46,488 bases of DNA from Cytophagaceae bacterium (GTDB taxonomy: Bacteria > Bacteroidota > Bacteroidia > Cytophagales > Spirosomataceae). Made by a program: the position numbers and the translations under genes. The notes under the pieces were generated by a model. That model saw only the letters and a program-made list of their open reading frames with translations, was not told the origin of the DNA and ran no database searches. Positions 1 to 7,947 of the stretch are shown piece by piece. Every line of letters starts with the position of its first letter. The stretch's first letter is position 1. The stretch covers positions 3,272 through 49,759 of the forward strand of contig JAGOAA010000013.1 of the NCBI GenBank assembly GCA_017984215.1. The letters are read 5' to 3'.

Positions 1-2
1 CG

Positions 3-146
3 CGTATCATTTTGCACGGTATGGAAACGAATCAATATCGGATTTTGGTGGGATCTGATTCCAAATTTATGGATTTCCTGTGCCGACTGGCACCCGAATA
101 TGCCACGAACTTCATCGCGAAAAAGATGAAGGCGCTGCTGGGATAA
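3..146 (+). CDS. SDR-family oxidoreductase, C-terminal fragment (gene runs in from the left)
   Basis: An open frame enters from the left edge and stops with TAA at 144-146, giving 47 residues. The peptide contains RILVGSDSKFMDFLCRLAP followed by AKKMKALLG. This resembles the tail of bacterial classical short-chain dehydrogenases in the group that ends with a kinase-like 'RILIGxDAK..D.L.RL.P' segment. The catalytic and NAD-binding parts lie outside the window, so the substrate cannot be judged. It converges on the glf gene, with a palindromic repeat in between. The assignment rests on the tail only. Confidence 0.55.
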   Translation, partial: RIILHGMETNQYRILVGSDSKFMDFLCRLAPEYATNFIAKKMKALLG

Positions 147-206
147 TTATCAACTTCTTGGATTTGATTATCTGTTTCCGGGGGATTTTTTTCACCCCGC
201 AGCACT

Positions 207-239
207 ACCTTTGCCAAACCTTGGAGGATTGGCAAAGGT
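207..239. repeat. Palindromic intergenic repeat, family 1, copy A
   Basis: A 33-base hairpin with an 11-bp outer stem (ACCTTTGCCAA / TTGGCAAAGGT), one A.A mismatch, a CCT/AGG inner stem and a TGG loop. It lies between convergent genes. Compared with the other copies the stem centre is GCC/GGC instead of GGC/GCC, a double change that keeps pairing. There is no T tail, so it is not a typical terminator. Confidence 0.85.
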
Positions 240-243
240 AAGG

Positions 244-1353
244 TTAAGCTGGGATAAAAGTTTCCACCATCGTCAGCGCACGATCGATAATCTGGTGCAT
301 ATCGTAATACTTGTATTCACCTAAACGACCCCCGAAAAATACCTGTTCTTCCTGATCCGCTAATGACCGGTATTGTTGGAACAATTCATTATTCACCTGA
401 TCATTCACCGGATAATAGGGTTCTGTCACCTCCGCCTTATAAGGCTCCGGATATTCGTAACTAATCCAGGTACTCGGCGTTTCGTTGAAATCAAAATGCT
501 TGTGCTCGATGATGCGCGTATAGGGAATTTCCGCTTCGGTATAGTTCATGACGGCAACACCCTGATGATTCGGGTAATCATGTTTGACATGGTCAAATCG
601 CGTTGTCTTGTATTCCAATTCCCCAAATTGATAATCGAAATAGGAGTCAATCGGTCCCGTGTAAATCACCTTATTCGCCATCGCATTGTACGTCGATTTG
701 TCCGCCAAATAATCCACGTTTAATCGCACTTCAATGCCCTCCAATAACTTCTCGAATATCTGCGTATAGCCGCCTTCCGGAATTCCTTGGTAGCGGTCGT
801 TAAAATAATTTGTGTCGAATGTGTAACGAACGGGCAAACGCTTGATGATTTCCTTCGGTAATTCCTTCGGGTCCTTCATCCATTGCTTTGCCGTATAACC
901 TTTGATCAGTTTTTCGTAAATATCTTTCCCTACCAATCTGATCGCTTGCTCCTCTAAATTTTGTGGCTCTCCCAAAATATCCTTTCCCTGTTCTGCAATG
1001 ATTTGTTGGGCCTCAGCAGGTGTATTTACATTCCACAACTGATTAAAAGTCCACATGTTGAAAGGTAGTGCGAATAGCTCTCCTTTGTAATTGGCGATAG
1101 GTCGGTTGGTGTAATGATTAAACTTCGCATATTGGTTTATCCAATTCCAAACCTTCTCATTCGACGTGTGGAAAATATGTGCGCCATACACATGTAAATG
1201 AATGTCATCGCGTTTTTCGGTAAAGCAATTCCCGGCGATATGATTGCGTTTTTCAATCACTAAACACGAATAGCCCTGATTGGTCAATTCTCTCGCACAA
1301 ATACTGCCGAAAAAGCCGGCGCCAACAATCAAAAAATCATAAGGTTTTTGCAT
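244..1353 (-). CDS. glf: UDP-galactopyranose mutase
   Basis: Flavoenzyme (family knowledge) that interconverts UDP-galactopyranose and UDP-galactofuranose, the donor for galactofuranose in surface polysaccharides; cytoplasmic. The 369-aa protein has the FAD-binding GAGFFG at residues 11-16 followed by an acidic strand end (VIEKRNHIAGN), the family motif YGAHIFHT near residue 56, and a C-terminal FFGGRLGEYKYYDM near residue 339 with the conserved Arg. Length fits the family. I start at the ATG at 1351-1353; the frame extends two codons further to a TTG, which is less likely. It faces the SDR fragment and lies in the same direction as the VOC gene, 31 bases downstream of it. No other galactofuranose gene is visible nearby. 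Confidence 0.93.
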   Translation of the reverse strand: MQKPYDFLIVGAGFFGSICARELTNQGYSCLVIEKRNHIAGNCFTEKRDDIHLHVYGAHIFHTSNEKVWNWINQYAKFNHYTNRPIANYKGELFALPFNMWTFNQLWNVNTPAEAQQIIAEQGKDILGEPQNLEEQAIRLVGKDIYEKLIKGYTAKQWMKDPKELPKEIIKRLPVRYTFDTNYFNDRYQGIPEGGYTQIFEKLLEGIEVRLNVDYLADKSTYNAMANKVIYTGPIDSYFDYQFGELEYKTTRFDHVKHDYPNHQGVAVMNYTEAEIPYTRIIEHKHFDFNETPSTWISYEYPEPYKAEVTEPYYPVNDQVNNELFQQYRSLADQEEQVFFGGRLGEYKYYDMHQIIDRALTMVETFIPA

Positions 1354-1384
1354 AACCAAGGGTTTATTTGGGCAGTAAAATTAG

Positions 1385-2227
1385 CTAATTTTCACATGCC
1401 TTTTCTAAATCTGCGATGATGAATTTTGACATTTGTAAAAAGGCATAGGTCGCCTTCGGTGCGGTCGCTGGATTGCTCATGAATTTACCTAAACAAATGG
1501 GGACAATTTGCCAGGAAACATTGTATTTATCTTTCAACCAACCGCATTTTCCGGGCTGTCCACCTGTAGTCAAATGATCCCAAAAGAAATCAATTTCCTC
1601 CTGAGTATCTACGACAACGACATGGGAAACGCCTTCATTGAAAGCAAATTCGTGCATGTGCGAACTATCCATGGCACCAAAAGCCTGATTTTGCAATTGA
1701 AATTGAGCATAATTTAAATGGGTAGCCACATCTGCTCCTCCTTCTCCATAGGGACTTAACTGTACCGTTTTTGAGTCCGGAAAAATAGACGTGTAATAGG
1801 CAATCGCTTCTGCCGCCTTGCCATTATTGTCACCCGTAAACATCATGCTCGGATAGACTTTATCGCCACTAACATGGTCTAGCATCAATTGCCAATTCAC
1901 GCCAAATTGGTCGGCAACCCAACCATATTTACTGCTCCATGGATAGGTATTTAAAGGCATCATGACCTTTCCTCCTTCGATGAGCCGAGCCCAAATGCGA
2001 TCAATCTCTGCCTCATTTTCGGCATTATAAAAAAAGGAAATCGACGGATTGATTTTGAACTCTGGCCCTCCATTGAGGTGCATGAAACGCTTACCCGCTA
2101 AGCTATAATTGACCGTAAAGGGATTCTCCGAAATCAGTTGGATGTCGGTGAATACCGACTGATAAAAAGTAAATGCTTCTTTGGCTTGCTTATCAAACCA
2201 CAAGCATGTCATGATGGGATGACTCAT
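1385..2227 (-). CDS. VOC (PhnB-like) two-domain glyoxalase-fold protein
   Basis: A 280-aa protein with two consecutive copies of the PhnB / 3-dmu-9_3-mt type of vicinal-oxygen-chelate fold. The first begins with PIMTCLWFDKQAKEAFTFYQ and contains WVADQFGVNWQLML; the second begins near residue 126 with YPSMMFTGDN and contains WLKDKYNVSWQIVP. Each repeat has the typical FYxSxF / YYxSxF element. These proteins are often mislabelled 3-demethylubiquinone methyltransferases; no methyltransferase motif is present and the substrate is unknown. Its ATG overlaps the stop of the upstream DUF4442 gene by four bases (ATGA), so the two are almost certainly co-transcribed and translationally coupled. Confidence 0.85.
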   Translation of the reverse strand: MSHPIMTCLWFDKQAKEAFTFYQSVFTDIQLISENPFTVNYSLAGKRFMHLNGGPEFKINPSISFFYNAENEAEIDRIWARLIEGGKVMMPLNTYPWSSKYGWVADQFGVNWQLMLDHVSGDKVYPSMMFTGDNNGKAAEAIAYYTSIFPDSKTVQLSPYGEGGADVATHLNYAQFQLQNQAFGAMDSSHMHEFAFNEGVSHVVVVDTQEEIDFFWDHLTTGGQPGKCGWLKDKYNVSWQIVPICLGKFMSNPATAPKATYAFLQMSKFIIADLEKACEN

Positions 2228-2712
2228 ATTGCTTTTGCTTTAAAACTCCAGGTAAATGTAAATTCGGCGACGATGACGCCTTCTAAATTCTTGCCGATGG
2301 CCTTGGATGTCAACTTGACTCCTTCGCCCGTTTTGACCGTTTCGTCTACGGCTGCTTCCATGGCTTTTCCGTCAGCGCAGGTAAAAAAGATGGTGCCGGT
2401 TGCCTTTTTGACGAATGTCGCTTCGACTTTTTCGACCAACATGCTCACAGCCGGTTTCCGATTGTGCACTTGTGCGTATGCGAGCATTCCGCTACTCATT
2501 TCGGCAGCCATCGCTTCGACAGCGAAATACATGGAGCGAAAAGGGTTTTGGTTAAACCAAGATAATTTTACGCGAACCACACAAGATTCCTCATCGAAGT
2601 GGTGGATGTTTAAGCCCGACCAAAATGCCGCGGAAAGGTTTTTAAAGATAAAAAACTTGAATAGTACCGGTGTGGTGATAATGCGTTTAAACTCGCTGAA
2701 ATTCGGATTCAT
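2224..2712 (-). CDS. DUF4442 (hotdog-fold thioesterase-like) protein
   Basis: A 162-aa protein that matches the DUF4442 family, a hotdog-fold relative of acyl-CoA thioesterases. Visible family features are the N-terminal FWSGLNIHHFDEESCVVRVKLSW, the NPFRSMYFAVEAMAAEMSSG helix in the middle, and the final F-TWSFKAK strand. No catalytic residue can be assigned with certainty. It sits first in the pair with the VOC gene (four-base overlap) and 39 bases after the membrane methyltransferase gene on the same strand. A role in hydrolysing or sensing an acyl thioester is a family-level guess. Confidence 0.75.
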   Translation of the reverse strand: MNPNFSEFKRIITTPVLFKFFIFKNLSAAFWSGLNIHHFDEESCVVRVKLSWFNQNPFRSMYFAVEAMAAEMSSGMLAYAQVHNRKPAVSMLVEKVEATFVKKATGTIFFTCADGKAMEAAVDETVKTGEGVKLTSKAIGKNLEGVIVAEFTFTWSFKAKAI

Positions 2713-2751
2713 AGCTTTTTGTTTGAGAAATCATTTTCAAGATAGGTAAAG

Positions 2752-3354
2752 TTAGTAAATATAGGGAATCAGGGATTTTACTTTTTTGGCATATGTTGTA
2801 TACGATTCGCCAAACAATGCGCGTAATTTTCGCTCTTCCAGTCTACTCCCAATCCAGATGTAAACATAGCTGATGACAAGAACAGAAAGCATCATGTGAG
2901 AGGGCATAAGTAAGTAAAGTCCTGCGATGAGGATAATCGTTCCAAAATACAGCGGATGTCGGACAAAACGATACATGCCTGTGACGACTAATTCGGATTT
3001 GGTCTCGGTCTGAAAACCTAAAAATTCACGGAGGTTGAATGCCCGGAAAGCGAGAACAATAAAAAGCAATCCGATGCCTGTGATTACACTACCTATGAAT
3101 GTGTCAACTGAAAGTGAAGCTAGGGGTAAGGTGAACGTTAGTAAAATCCCTAAGCCTACAATCGCAATGACATTGTATGCGATGCGGTAATAAGGGTTCA
3201 GACCCGGAAAAGTTTCGGAAAAATATTTTTTAACCTTTAAGCTTGCTAAAAGGCTATGCAAAAAGAAATAAAAGAGCCATCCGGAAATTAGAAACCCATG
3301 CATGCGCGTTCGATTTTTGTCAAAGCTAAATCCTTTTTGAGAAAATATTCCCAT
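2752..3354 (-). CDS. Membrane methyltransferase of the isoprenylcysteine carboxyl methyltransferase-like family
   Basis: A polytopic membrane protein of about 200 aa. The C-terminal half has the family signature VTGMYRFVRHPLYFGTIIL followed by a hydrophobic helix and EERKLRALFGESYTTYAKKV, the SAM-binding region of ICMT/PEMT-like enzymes. Several hydrophobic helices precede it. The frame is open up to a TTG at 3424-3426, which would overlap the divergent DUF2264 gene; I therefore chose the ATG at 3352-3354. A second ATG at 3301-3303 (MHGFLISGW) is also reasonable. The methyl acceptor is unknown. Confidence 0.75.
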   Translation of the reverse strand: MGIFSQKGFSFDKNRTRMHGFLISGWLFYFFLHSLLASLKVKKYFSETFPGLNPYYRIAYNVIAIVGLGILLTFTLPLASLSVDTFIGSVITGIGLLFIVLAFRAFNLREFLGFQTETKSELVVTGMYRFVRHPLYFGTIILIAGLYLLMPSHMMLSVLVISYVYIWIGSRLEERKLRALFGESYTTYAKKVKSLIPYIY

Positions 3355-3402
3355 GTTTAGTAAGAACCTTTTAACTTTCCCTTTTGAAGGAAAAACCTGA
3401 AT

Positions 3403-4656
3403 ATGCAACGAAGAAAATTTATCCAATGGTCAACCTTGATCAGCTCCCTATCTTTTTTTTCTGCCAAAGCCGAAACCAAGGCTAATGCACAAAATGATCG
3501 TAGTTACTGGGTAAACCTGCTTGATAAAATCGCCGCCCCCATCTTGAAAAATATGTCCAAAGGGGAACTGCGAAAAAATATGGTCATTACTTATAGCCCG
3601 ACCTGGGATCATCGTGCATCCGATGTCGCATACATGGAGGCTTTTGGCCGTTTATTAATTGGCATCGGTCCATTTTTAGTCTTGCCGGATGACGTGAGTT
3701 CTGCCGCAGCCCGGGAGGAAACGAATATCCGAAAGCGGATGAAGGAGCAAACCTTGGCAGCGCTGAGACATGCCGCGGATCCTTTAAGTCCCGACTACTT
3801 ATATTGGGGTTCACCCACTTCCAAACAACCTTTAGTGGATGCCGCATTTATTGCGCAGGCTTTTTTGATCGCCCCCTCTGCATTGTGGGAACCATTGTCG
3901 GCCGAAACCAAAATGAATTACATTCGAGAGTTTACGACGATCCGACAAATCACGCCGCCCAATAATAATTGGGTTCTTTTTGCGGCTACGATCGAGAGTT
4001 TTCTTCTGTATATCGGTAAGCCGTTTGATGCTGCGCGCATCGATCAGGCGATTGCCAAAATCCAGTCTTGGTATGTAGGTGATGGCTGGTATAAGGATGG
4101 TGAGAAATTTCATTTCGATCATTACAATGGTTTTGTGATTCATCCCATGTTGATCGACGTCATGCGGGTTAATTTGGCCAAAGGCCGTTTATCCCAAGCC
4201 GATTTTGATTTAGCCTACAAACGGATGCAGCGTTATGCGAGTTTTCAGGAGCGCTATATTTCGCCAGAAGGCACTTTTTTGGTGGTAGGTCGCTCGTCAA
4301 CGTATCGGGTCGGTCTATTCCAACCGCTCGCGAAATTGGCTTTAGAAAATGCCTTACCTGAAGGAGTAAGTTTAGCGCAAGTTCGCTCGGCTTTGACGGC
4401 AGTTTTTCGTCGCGTGTTTGTTTCTTCGACCTTCGATCGAGACGGATGGTTGACCTTGGGTTTGGTGGGTGCTAATCAAGCGAATATCGCAGATTCGTAT
4501 TCCAATACGGGAAGTATGTATTTGACATCCGCGGCATTTTTGCCATTGGGCTTGCCGGCGAGTCATTCATTTTGGACAGATGCTGATGCGGATTGGACGC
4601 AGAAGAAGGCGTGGACCGGGCAGGTATTTCCGAAGGACTACGCTGTGGATTTCTAA
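3403..4656 (+). CDS. DUF2264 domain protein, exported
   Basis: A 417-aa protein matching DUF2264, an all-helical (alpha/alpha)6-like family common in polysaccharide-degrading Bacteroidota. The N-terminus MQRRKFIQWSTLISSLSFF is a twin-arginine-like signal ending near the AKA at residues 21-23. Family stretches include FGRLLIGIGPFL, the NNNWVLFAATIE segment, YKDGEKFHFDHYNGFVIHPML, and FLVVGRSSTYRVGLFQPLA. Such proteins are suspected glycan lyases or hydrolases from fold and genomic context, but no activity can be read from the sequence. It is divergent from the methyltransferase gene and followed by a palindromic repeat. Confidence 0.85.
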   Translation: MQRRKFIQWSTLISSLSFFSAKAETKANAQNDRSYWVNLLDKIAAPILKNMSKGELRKNMVITYSPTWDHRASDVAYMEAFGRLLIGIGPFLVLPDDVSSAAAREETNIRKRMKEQTLAALRHAADPLSPDYLYWGSPTSKQPLVDAAFIAQAFLIAPSALWEPLSAETKMNYIREFTTIRQITPPNNNWVLFAATIESFLLYIGKPFDAARIDQAIAKIQSWYVGDGWYKDGEKFHFDHYNGFVIHPMLIDVMRVNLAKGRLSQADFDLAYKRMQRYASFQERYISPEGTFLVVGRSSTYRVGLFQPLAKLALENALPEGVSLAQVRSALTAVFRRVFVSSTFDRDGWLTLGLVGANQANIADSYSNTGSMYLTSAAFLPLGLPASHSFWTDADADWTQKKAWTGQVFPKDYAVDF

Positions 4657-4660
4657 CTTA

Positions 4661-4694
4661 ACCTTTGGCAATCCTCCTCAGGTTTGCCAAAGGT
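4661..4694. repeat. Palindromic intergenic repeat, family 1, copy B
   Basis: A 34-base hairpin (ACCTTTGGCAA / TTGCCAAAGGT outer stem, T.T mismatch, CCT/AGG, loop CCTC) four bases after the DUF2264 stop. It is the exact reverse complement of copy F at 34573-34606. No T-run follows. Confidence 0.88.
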
Positions 4695-4739
4695 AGTTGC
4701 GCAGAAACGAAAAACGCGTAAAAAAACTGATAAAAAAAG

Positions 4740-5183
4740 ATGCTTCAAGAACTCATTGCCCTGTATGATCGGGATTTAAATGCCCTTCGAAAAGAGATTG
4801 AATTATATCCCTCGGATAGCCATGTTTGGCAAGTCGCGGAAGGAATCAACAATCCGGGCGGAAATGTATTCCTGCATTTGATGGGGAACCTAAATACATT
4901 TTTTGGGGCGGTCTATGCAAACACGGGCTATGTCCGCGACCGACCGCTGGAATTTACCGCGCGGGATATTCCACGGAAAACGTTACTACAAAAGCTCGAT
5001 GAAATTCATCCTATCGTACTTCAGGTTTTGCGTGATTTCCCGGCCGACAAATTAGGGGATATATACCCCATCCGAATCTTCGATGAGGATAAAACAAATG
5101 GGTATATTTTTATCCATTTGGAGACACATTTAGCTTATCATTTAGGCCAAATAAATTACCACCGTAGGCTGCTTAATTCCTAA
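4740..5183 (+). CDS. DinB-like / YfiT-fold protein
   Basis: A 147-aa four-helix-bundle protein of the DinB superfamily. The C-terminal helix HLETHLAYHLGQINYHRRLL carries the His ligands that bind a divalent metal in this family, and the N-terminal HLMGNLNTFFGA supplies a further His. Members include thiol-dependent transferases and proteins of unknown role; the exact activity is not evident. It lies between two family-1 palindromes and has an A-rich leader (AAAAAAACTGATAAA at 4720-4734) that is repeated exactly before the next gene. Confidence 0.8.
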   Translation: MLQELIALYDRDLNALRKEIELYPSDSHVWQVAEGINNPGGNVFLHLMGNLNTFFGAVYANTGYVRDRPLEFTARDIPRKTLLQKLDEIHPIVLQVLRDFPADKLGDIYPIRIFDEDKTNGYIFIHLETHLAYHLGQINYHRRLLNS

Positions 5184-5193
5184 GGGCTCTACT

Positions 5194-5226
5194 ACCTTTG
5201 GCAAACCTTGGAGGATTGCCAAAGGT
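5194..5226. repeat. Palindromic intergenic repeat, family 1, copy C
   Basis: A 33-base hairpin with stem ACCTTTGGCAA / TTGCCAAAGGT, an A.A mismatch, CCT/AGG and loop TGG, in the orientation opposite to copy B. It lies 10 bases after the DinB stop and 43 bases before the ThuA start. Confidence 0.88.
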
Positions 5227-5269
5227 AAGGCGTGCAAATAAGATAACTGACAAAAAAACTGATAAACAA

Positions 5270-6124
5270 ATGAAAAAATTCTTAAAAATTCTGGGAGTGA
5301 CTTTGCTTAGCATCATCCTATTGCTTTCCGTAGCCTTGGGCACCTTTATGTACAAAGTGAAGTACGGTTTCCCCGTGAGTTACGAAACGGAAAAACCCGC
5401 GATTCAATTTCCGGCAAACCAGCCAGCCATTTTGGTCTTTACCAAAACAACAGGCTTCCGCCACGCAGAATCAATCGATGCCTCGATTCCCCTGTTGAAA
5501 GGTCTAGGCAAAGCCCACAACTATTTTGTCTACGAAACGGCTGATGGTGGGGTGTTTAATTCTGAACAATTGAAGCAATTTAGCTTGGTGATTTTTAATA
5601 ATTCGACGGGGCGGGTGTTGAATGACGACCAACAAGCTGCTTTGGAAAAATATGTAGAGGAAGGTGGTTCGCTCATGGGAATTCACGGTGCGGGAGATGA
5701 TTCGCACCGCTGGGATTGGTATGAAACAAACCTTTTGGGAGCCAAATTTTCCCATCATCCCTTGAATCCACAGTTCCAACAATCCGATGTGCGCTTGTCG
5801 GAAAATGTCGATTCTTTGTTTTCGAAAAACTTGGTTAAACAATGGAGTAATACCGACGAATGGTATGTGTTTTTTAATCAACCCAAAGACGTAACGGTCT
5901 TGTATTCCATCAATGGAGACAAGATCATTCCGAACGGAAATATGCTTTGGATGACAGATAAAAACTTTGGCATGGGAGCGAATCACCCGGTGGCCTGGTA
6001 CCGTCAAGTAGGAAAAGGGAAAACCTTTTATACGTCGATGGGTCACTCGGCAGCGGTTTGGCAAAATCCAGACTACCTAAAACTTATCGAACAAGGTATC
6101 GCCTGGAGTATTCAAAAAAATTAG
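5270..6124 (+). CDS. ThuA domain protein, membrane-anchored
   Basis: A 284-aa ThuA-like protein (class I glutamine-amidotransferase fold, named after trehalose utilisation). A single N-terminal hydrophobic helix (residues 5-28) anchors or exports it. The domain follows with ILVFTKTTGFRHAESI, VIFNNSTGRVLNDDQQAALEKYVEEGGSLMGIHGAGD and a C-terminal NHPVAWYRQVGKGKTFYTSMGH. In Bacteroidota these proteins occur with DUF1080 and oxidoreductases in oligosaccharide use, including 3-keto-glycoside routes. The frame is open further upstream through the palindrome, but the ATG at 5270 gives the natural start. Confidence 0.9.
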   Translation: MKKFLKILGVTLLSIILLLSVALGTFMYKVKYGFPVSYETEKPAIQFPANQPAILVFTKTTGFRHAESIDASIPLLKGLGKAHNYFVYETADGGVFNSEQLKQFSLVIFNNSTGRVLNDDQQAALEKYVEEGGSLMGIHGAGDDSHRWDWYETNLLGAKFSHHPLNPQFQQSDVRLSENVDSLFSKNLVKQWSNTDEWYVFFNQPKDVTVLYSINGDKIIPNGNMLWMTDKNFGMGANHPVAWYRQVGKGKTFYTSMGHSAAVWQNPDYLKLIEQGIAWSIQKN

Positions 6125-6393
6125 TCCAAATAGGGCATTAACTCCGCGCGCAACAAACCACTCCCTCCTCCATAATGTTGGATGATCGGTAGGCTTACTT
6201 GCGCGCGGATCTTGGCTTCATCTGCCTCCGAAACGCTGCTACTCAACAACACAAGGTCGAATCTAGCGTTCAAAAGTTCATCCACTTCTGCAAAGGATAC
6301 CGCTTCGGCCGTTTCATATTGATTAATCAAACGGACCAAAACGGCTACGATATCAGGATTCCCTCCGAAGACAGCTATTGTTTTCATGCGCAT
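6121..6393 (-). CDS. Small conserved protein coupled to pirin
   Basis: A 90-aa protein beginning MRMKTIAVFGGNPDIVAVLVRLIN and ending with LPIIQHYGGGSGLLRAELMPYLD. The alternating beta-strand/helix pattern resembles a small Rossmann or receiver-like fold, but there is no nucleotide loop and no phospho-acceptor pattern I can defend. The ATG overlaps the pirin stop (TAATG), so it is translated with pirin. I recall similar short proteins beside pirin in other Bacteroidota, but I cannot name a family. A second in-frame ATG two codons later is equally possible. At its other end it overlaps the ThuA stop by four bases in convergent orientation. Confidence 0.65.
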   Translation of the reverse strand: MRMKTIAVFGGNPDIVAVLVRLINQYETAEAVSFAEVDELLNARFDLVLLSSSVSEADEAKIRAQVSLPIIQHYGGGSGLLRAELMPYLD

Positions 6394-7112
6394 TAAAATT
6401 GCATCGGAACTTCCATGAGTAAAATCTCCGCATCGGCCGACAAGGCTTTTAATTCAAATGCCTCAGCGCCACGAATGCCTAAGCCATCGCGCGCGGACAA
6501 GGTTTGACTATCGAGTTCAAAACTGCCCGAAAGAACAAAGGCATAAACCCCATTTCCGGCTTTATTTATCGTATAGTTTGTAATAATATCCTGATCAAAT
6601 TTTCCCATATGGAACCAGGCATCTTGGTGAATCCAAACGCCCGCATCTTCTGAATTCGGGGATAAAATTTGTTGCAATTGATTGTGGCGGTCTGCTACAT
6701 TCAATGTGATTTGATCATAACGAGGCGTTACATTTTTCTTGTTCGGGAAAACCCAAATCTGTAAAAATTTAACCGTAGAATCTTTGCTGTGATTGTATTC
6801 GCTGTGGTAAATACCTGTCCCCGCACTCATGACTTGGATATCACCATGTCGAATCACAGCCTTATTTCCCATGCTGTCTTGGTGTTCCAGATCTCCTTCC
6901 AAAGGGATGCTGATGATTTCCATGTTGTCATGTGGATGTTGGCCAAAGCCCATACCACCGGAAACCGTATCATCATTCAATACGCGTAATGCACCAAAAT
7001 GGATGCGCGATGGATTGTGGTAGTTGGCAAAACTAAAGGTGTGGTAGCTGTTAAGCCAACCATGGTTTGCGGCTCCGCGGGAATCAGCTGTGTGTAATTC
7101 GTAAGTTTTCAT
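6393..7112 (-). CDS. Pirin family protein
   Basis: A 239-aa bicupin. The iron ligands of pirins are present: H59 and H61 in GQHPHDNMEI, H103 and E105 in GTGIYHSEYNHS. The N-terminal RGAANHGWLNSYHTFSFANY is the classic pirin opening. Family members have quercetin 2,3-dioxygenase activity or act as redox-sensitive regulators; the in vivo role here is unknown. It is the first gene of a two-gene unit with the 90-aa protein and is divergent from the LOG gene over a 100-base region. Confidence 0.93.
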   Translation of the reverse strand: MKTYELHTADSRGAANHGWLNSYHTFSFANYHNPSRIHFGALRVLNDDTVSGGMGFGQHPHDNMEIISIPLEGDLEHQDSMGNKAVIRHGDIQVMSAGTGIYHSEYNHSKDSTVKFLQIWVFPNKKNVTPRYDQITLNVADRHNQLQQILSPNSEDAGVWIHQDAWFHMGKFDQDIITNYTINKAGNGVYAFVLSGSFELDSQTLSARDGLGIRGAEAFELKALSADAEILLMEVPMQF

Positions 7113-7184
7113 AAGGGACGGAATAATTTCAGCAAAGCTAGTATTTATTTGATTTGCTTGCGGTTAAAATGTAGAATTTAGGCG

Positions 7185-7192
7185 TAGTTTTG
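7185..7192 (+). promoter_or_regulatory. Bacteroidota-type -7 promoter element for the LOG/esterase pair
   Basis: TAGTTTTG fits TAnnTTTG and lies 20 bases before the LOG start. A TTG at 7158-7160 is a somewhat distant -33 candidate. Motif match only. Confidence 0.4.
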
Positions 7193-7212
7193 GTCTAAAC
7201 TTAATTTAACAA

Positions 7213-7947
7213 ATGAACGGTAATTCTGAAAACGCTTTTTTGGCTGGTCCTCGTTCCCGCTGGAAAGAATTTTTATTTTCATTGGAGGTATTATTCCAAT
7301 TTATCAAAGGATTTCGTAACCTACATTTTGTTGGTCCCTGCATCACCATTTTTGGTTCCGCGCGATTCGGCCCTGAAGATGTGTATTATCAAACCACGGA
7401 AGAACTTGCGACGCGATTAGGAAAAAGTGGTTTTGCGATTATGACGGGTGGAGGGCCGGGAATCATGGAGGCGGCCAACAAGGGAGCTAAAAACGCTGGA
7501 GCCTTATCCTTGGGTTGTAATATCGAACTTCCTTTTGAACAACATCCCAATCCCTATTTAGACCGCATGGTCAACATACGCTATTTCTTTGTGCGCAAAG
7601 AATTGTTGCGAAAGTATTCTTCCGGTTTTGTCATCATGCCGGGCGGCCTGGGGACCCTAGATGAGTTTTTTGAAGTGATAACACTTATCCAAACAGGGAA
7701 AATGAAAAACTTCCCTGTCGTAGTGATGGGCCTGGAATACCATGAACAACTCATGCGTTATTTTGAGGCGCTGATTCATGAGGCAACGGTGAGCTCAACG
7801 GATTTCCAGCACATCCTATTCACGGATGATATCGCACAGGCGGAACAACATATTCGAAACTTTACGGACATGTCGCCAGAAAAACGCGTTCAAATAGATG
7901 CCCCCTTATGGATTTTAGGGGAGAGAAAAATAACAAGAAAAAAATGA
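7213..7947 (+). CDS. LOG-family Rossmann protein (TIGR00730; nucleoside 5'-monophosphate phosphoribohydrolase)
   Basis: A 244-aa protein of the LOG / lysine-decarboxylase-like family. It shows FGSAR (48-52), TGGGPGIMEAANKGA (78-92) and the diagnostic PGGLGTLDE at 143-151, which holds the residues that cleave the N-glycosidic bond of nucleotides such as AMP or cytokinin ribosides. About 40 extra N-terminal residues precede the core. These enzymes are cytoplasmic; the physiological substrate in bacteria is usually unknown. Its TGA overlaps the ATG of the following carboxylesterase (ATGA), an unusual partner for a nucleotide hydrolase. Confidence 0.9.
   Translation: MNGNSENAFLAGPRSRWKEFLFSLEVLFQFIKGFRNLHFVGPCITIFGSARFGPEDVYYQTTEELATRLGKSGFAIMTGGGPGIMEAANKGAKNAGALSLGCNIELPFEQHPNPYLDRMVNIRYFFVRKELLRKYSSGFVIMPGGLGTLDEFFEVITLIQTGKMKNFPVVVMGLEYHEQLMRYFEALIHEATVSSTDFQHILFTDDIAQAEQHIRNFTDMSPEKRVQIDAPLWILGERKITRKK

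Noticed and set aside
32..235. Minus-strand open frame beginning in the first palindrome
   Set aside because: It starts with a TTG inside the repeat, lies antisense to the SDR end and has no recognisable protein features.
207..239. Intrinsic terminator
   Set aside because: No T-run follows, and another copy of the same hairpin lies in front of a start codon in a divergent region.
1385..2227. Ubiquinone 3-demethylase/methyltransferase
   Set aside because: The sequence is a PhnB-like VOC protein with no SAM-binding motif; the methyltransferase name is a historical mislabel.
2138..2749. Plus-strand open frame of 203 codons
   Set aside because: It is the antisense shadow of the VOC and DUF4442 genes, which have clear family motifs.
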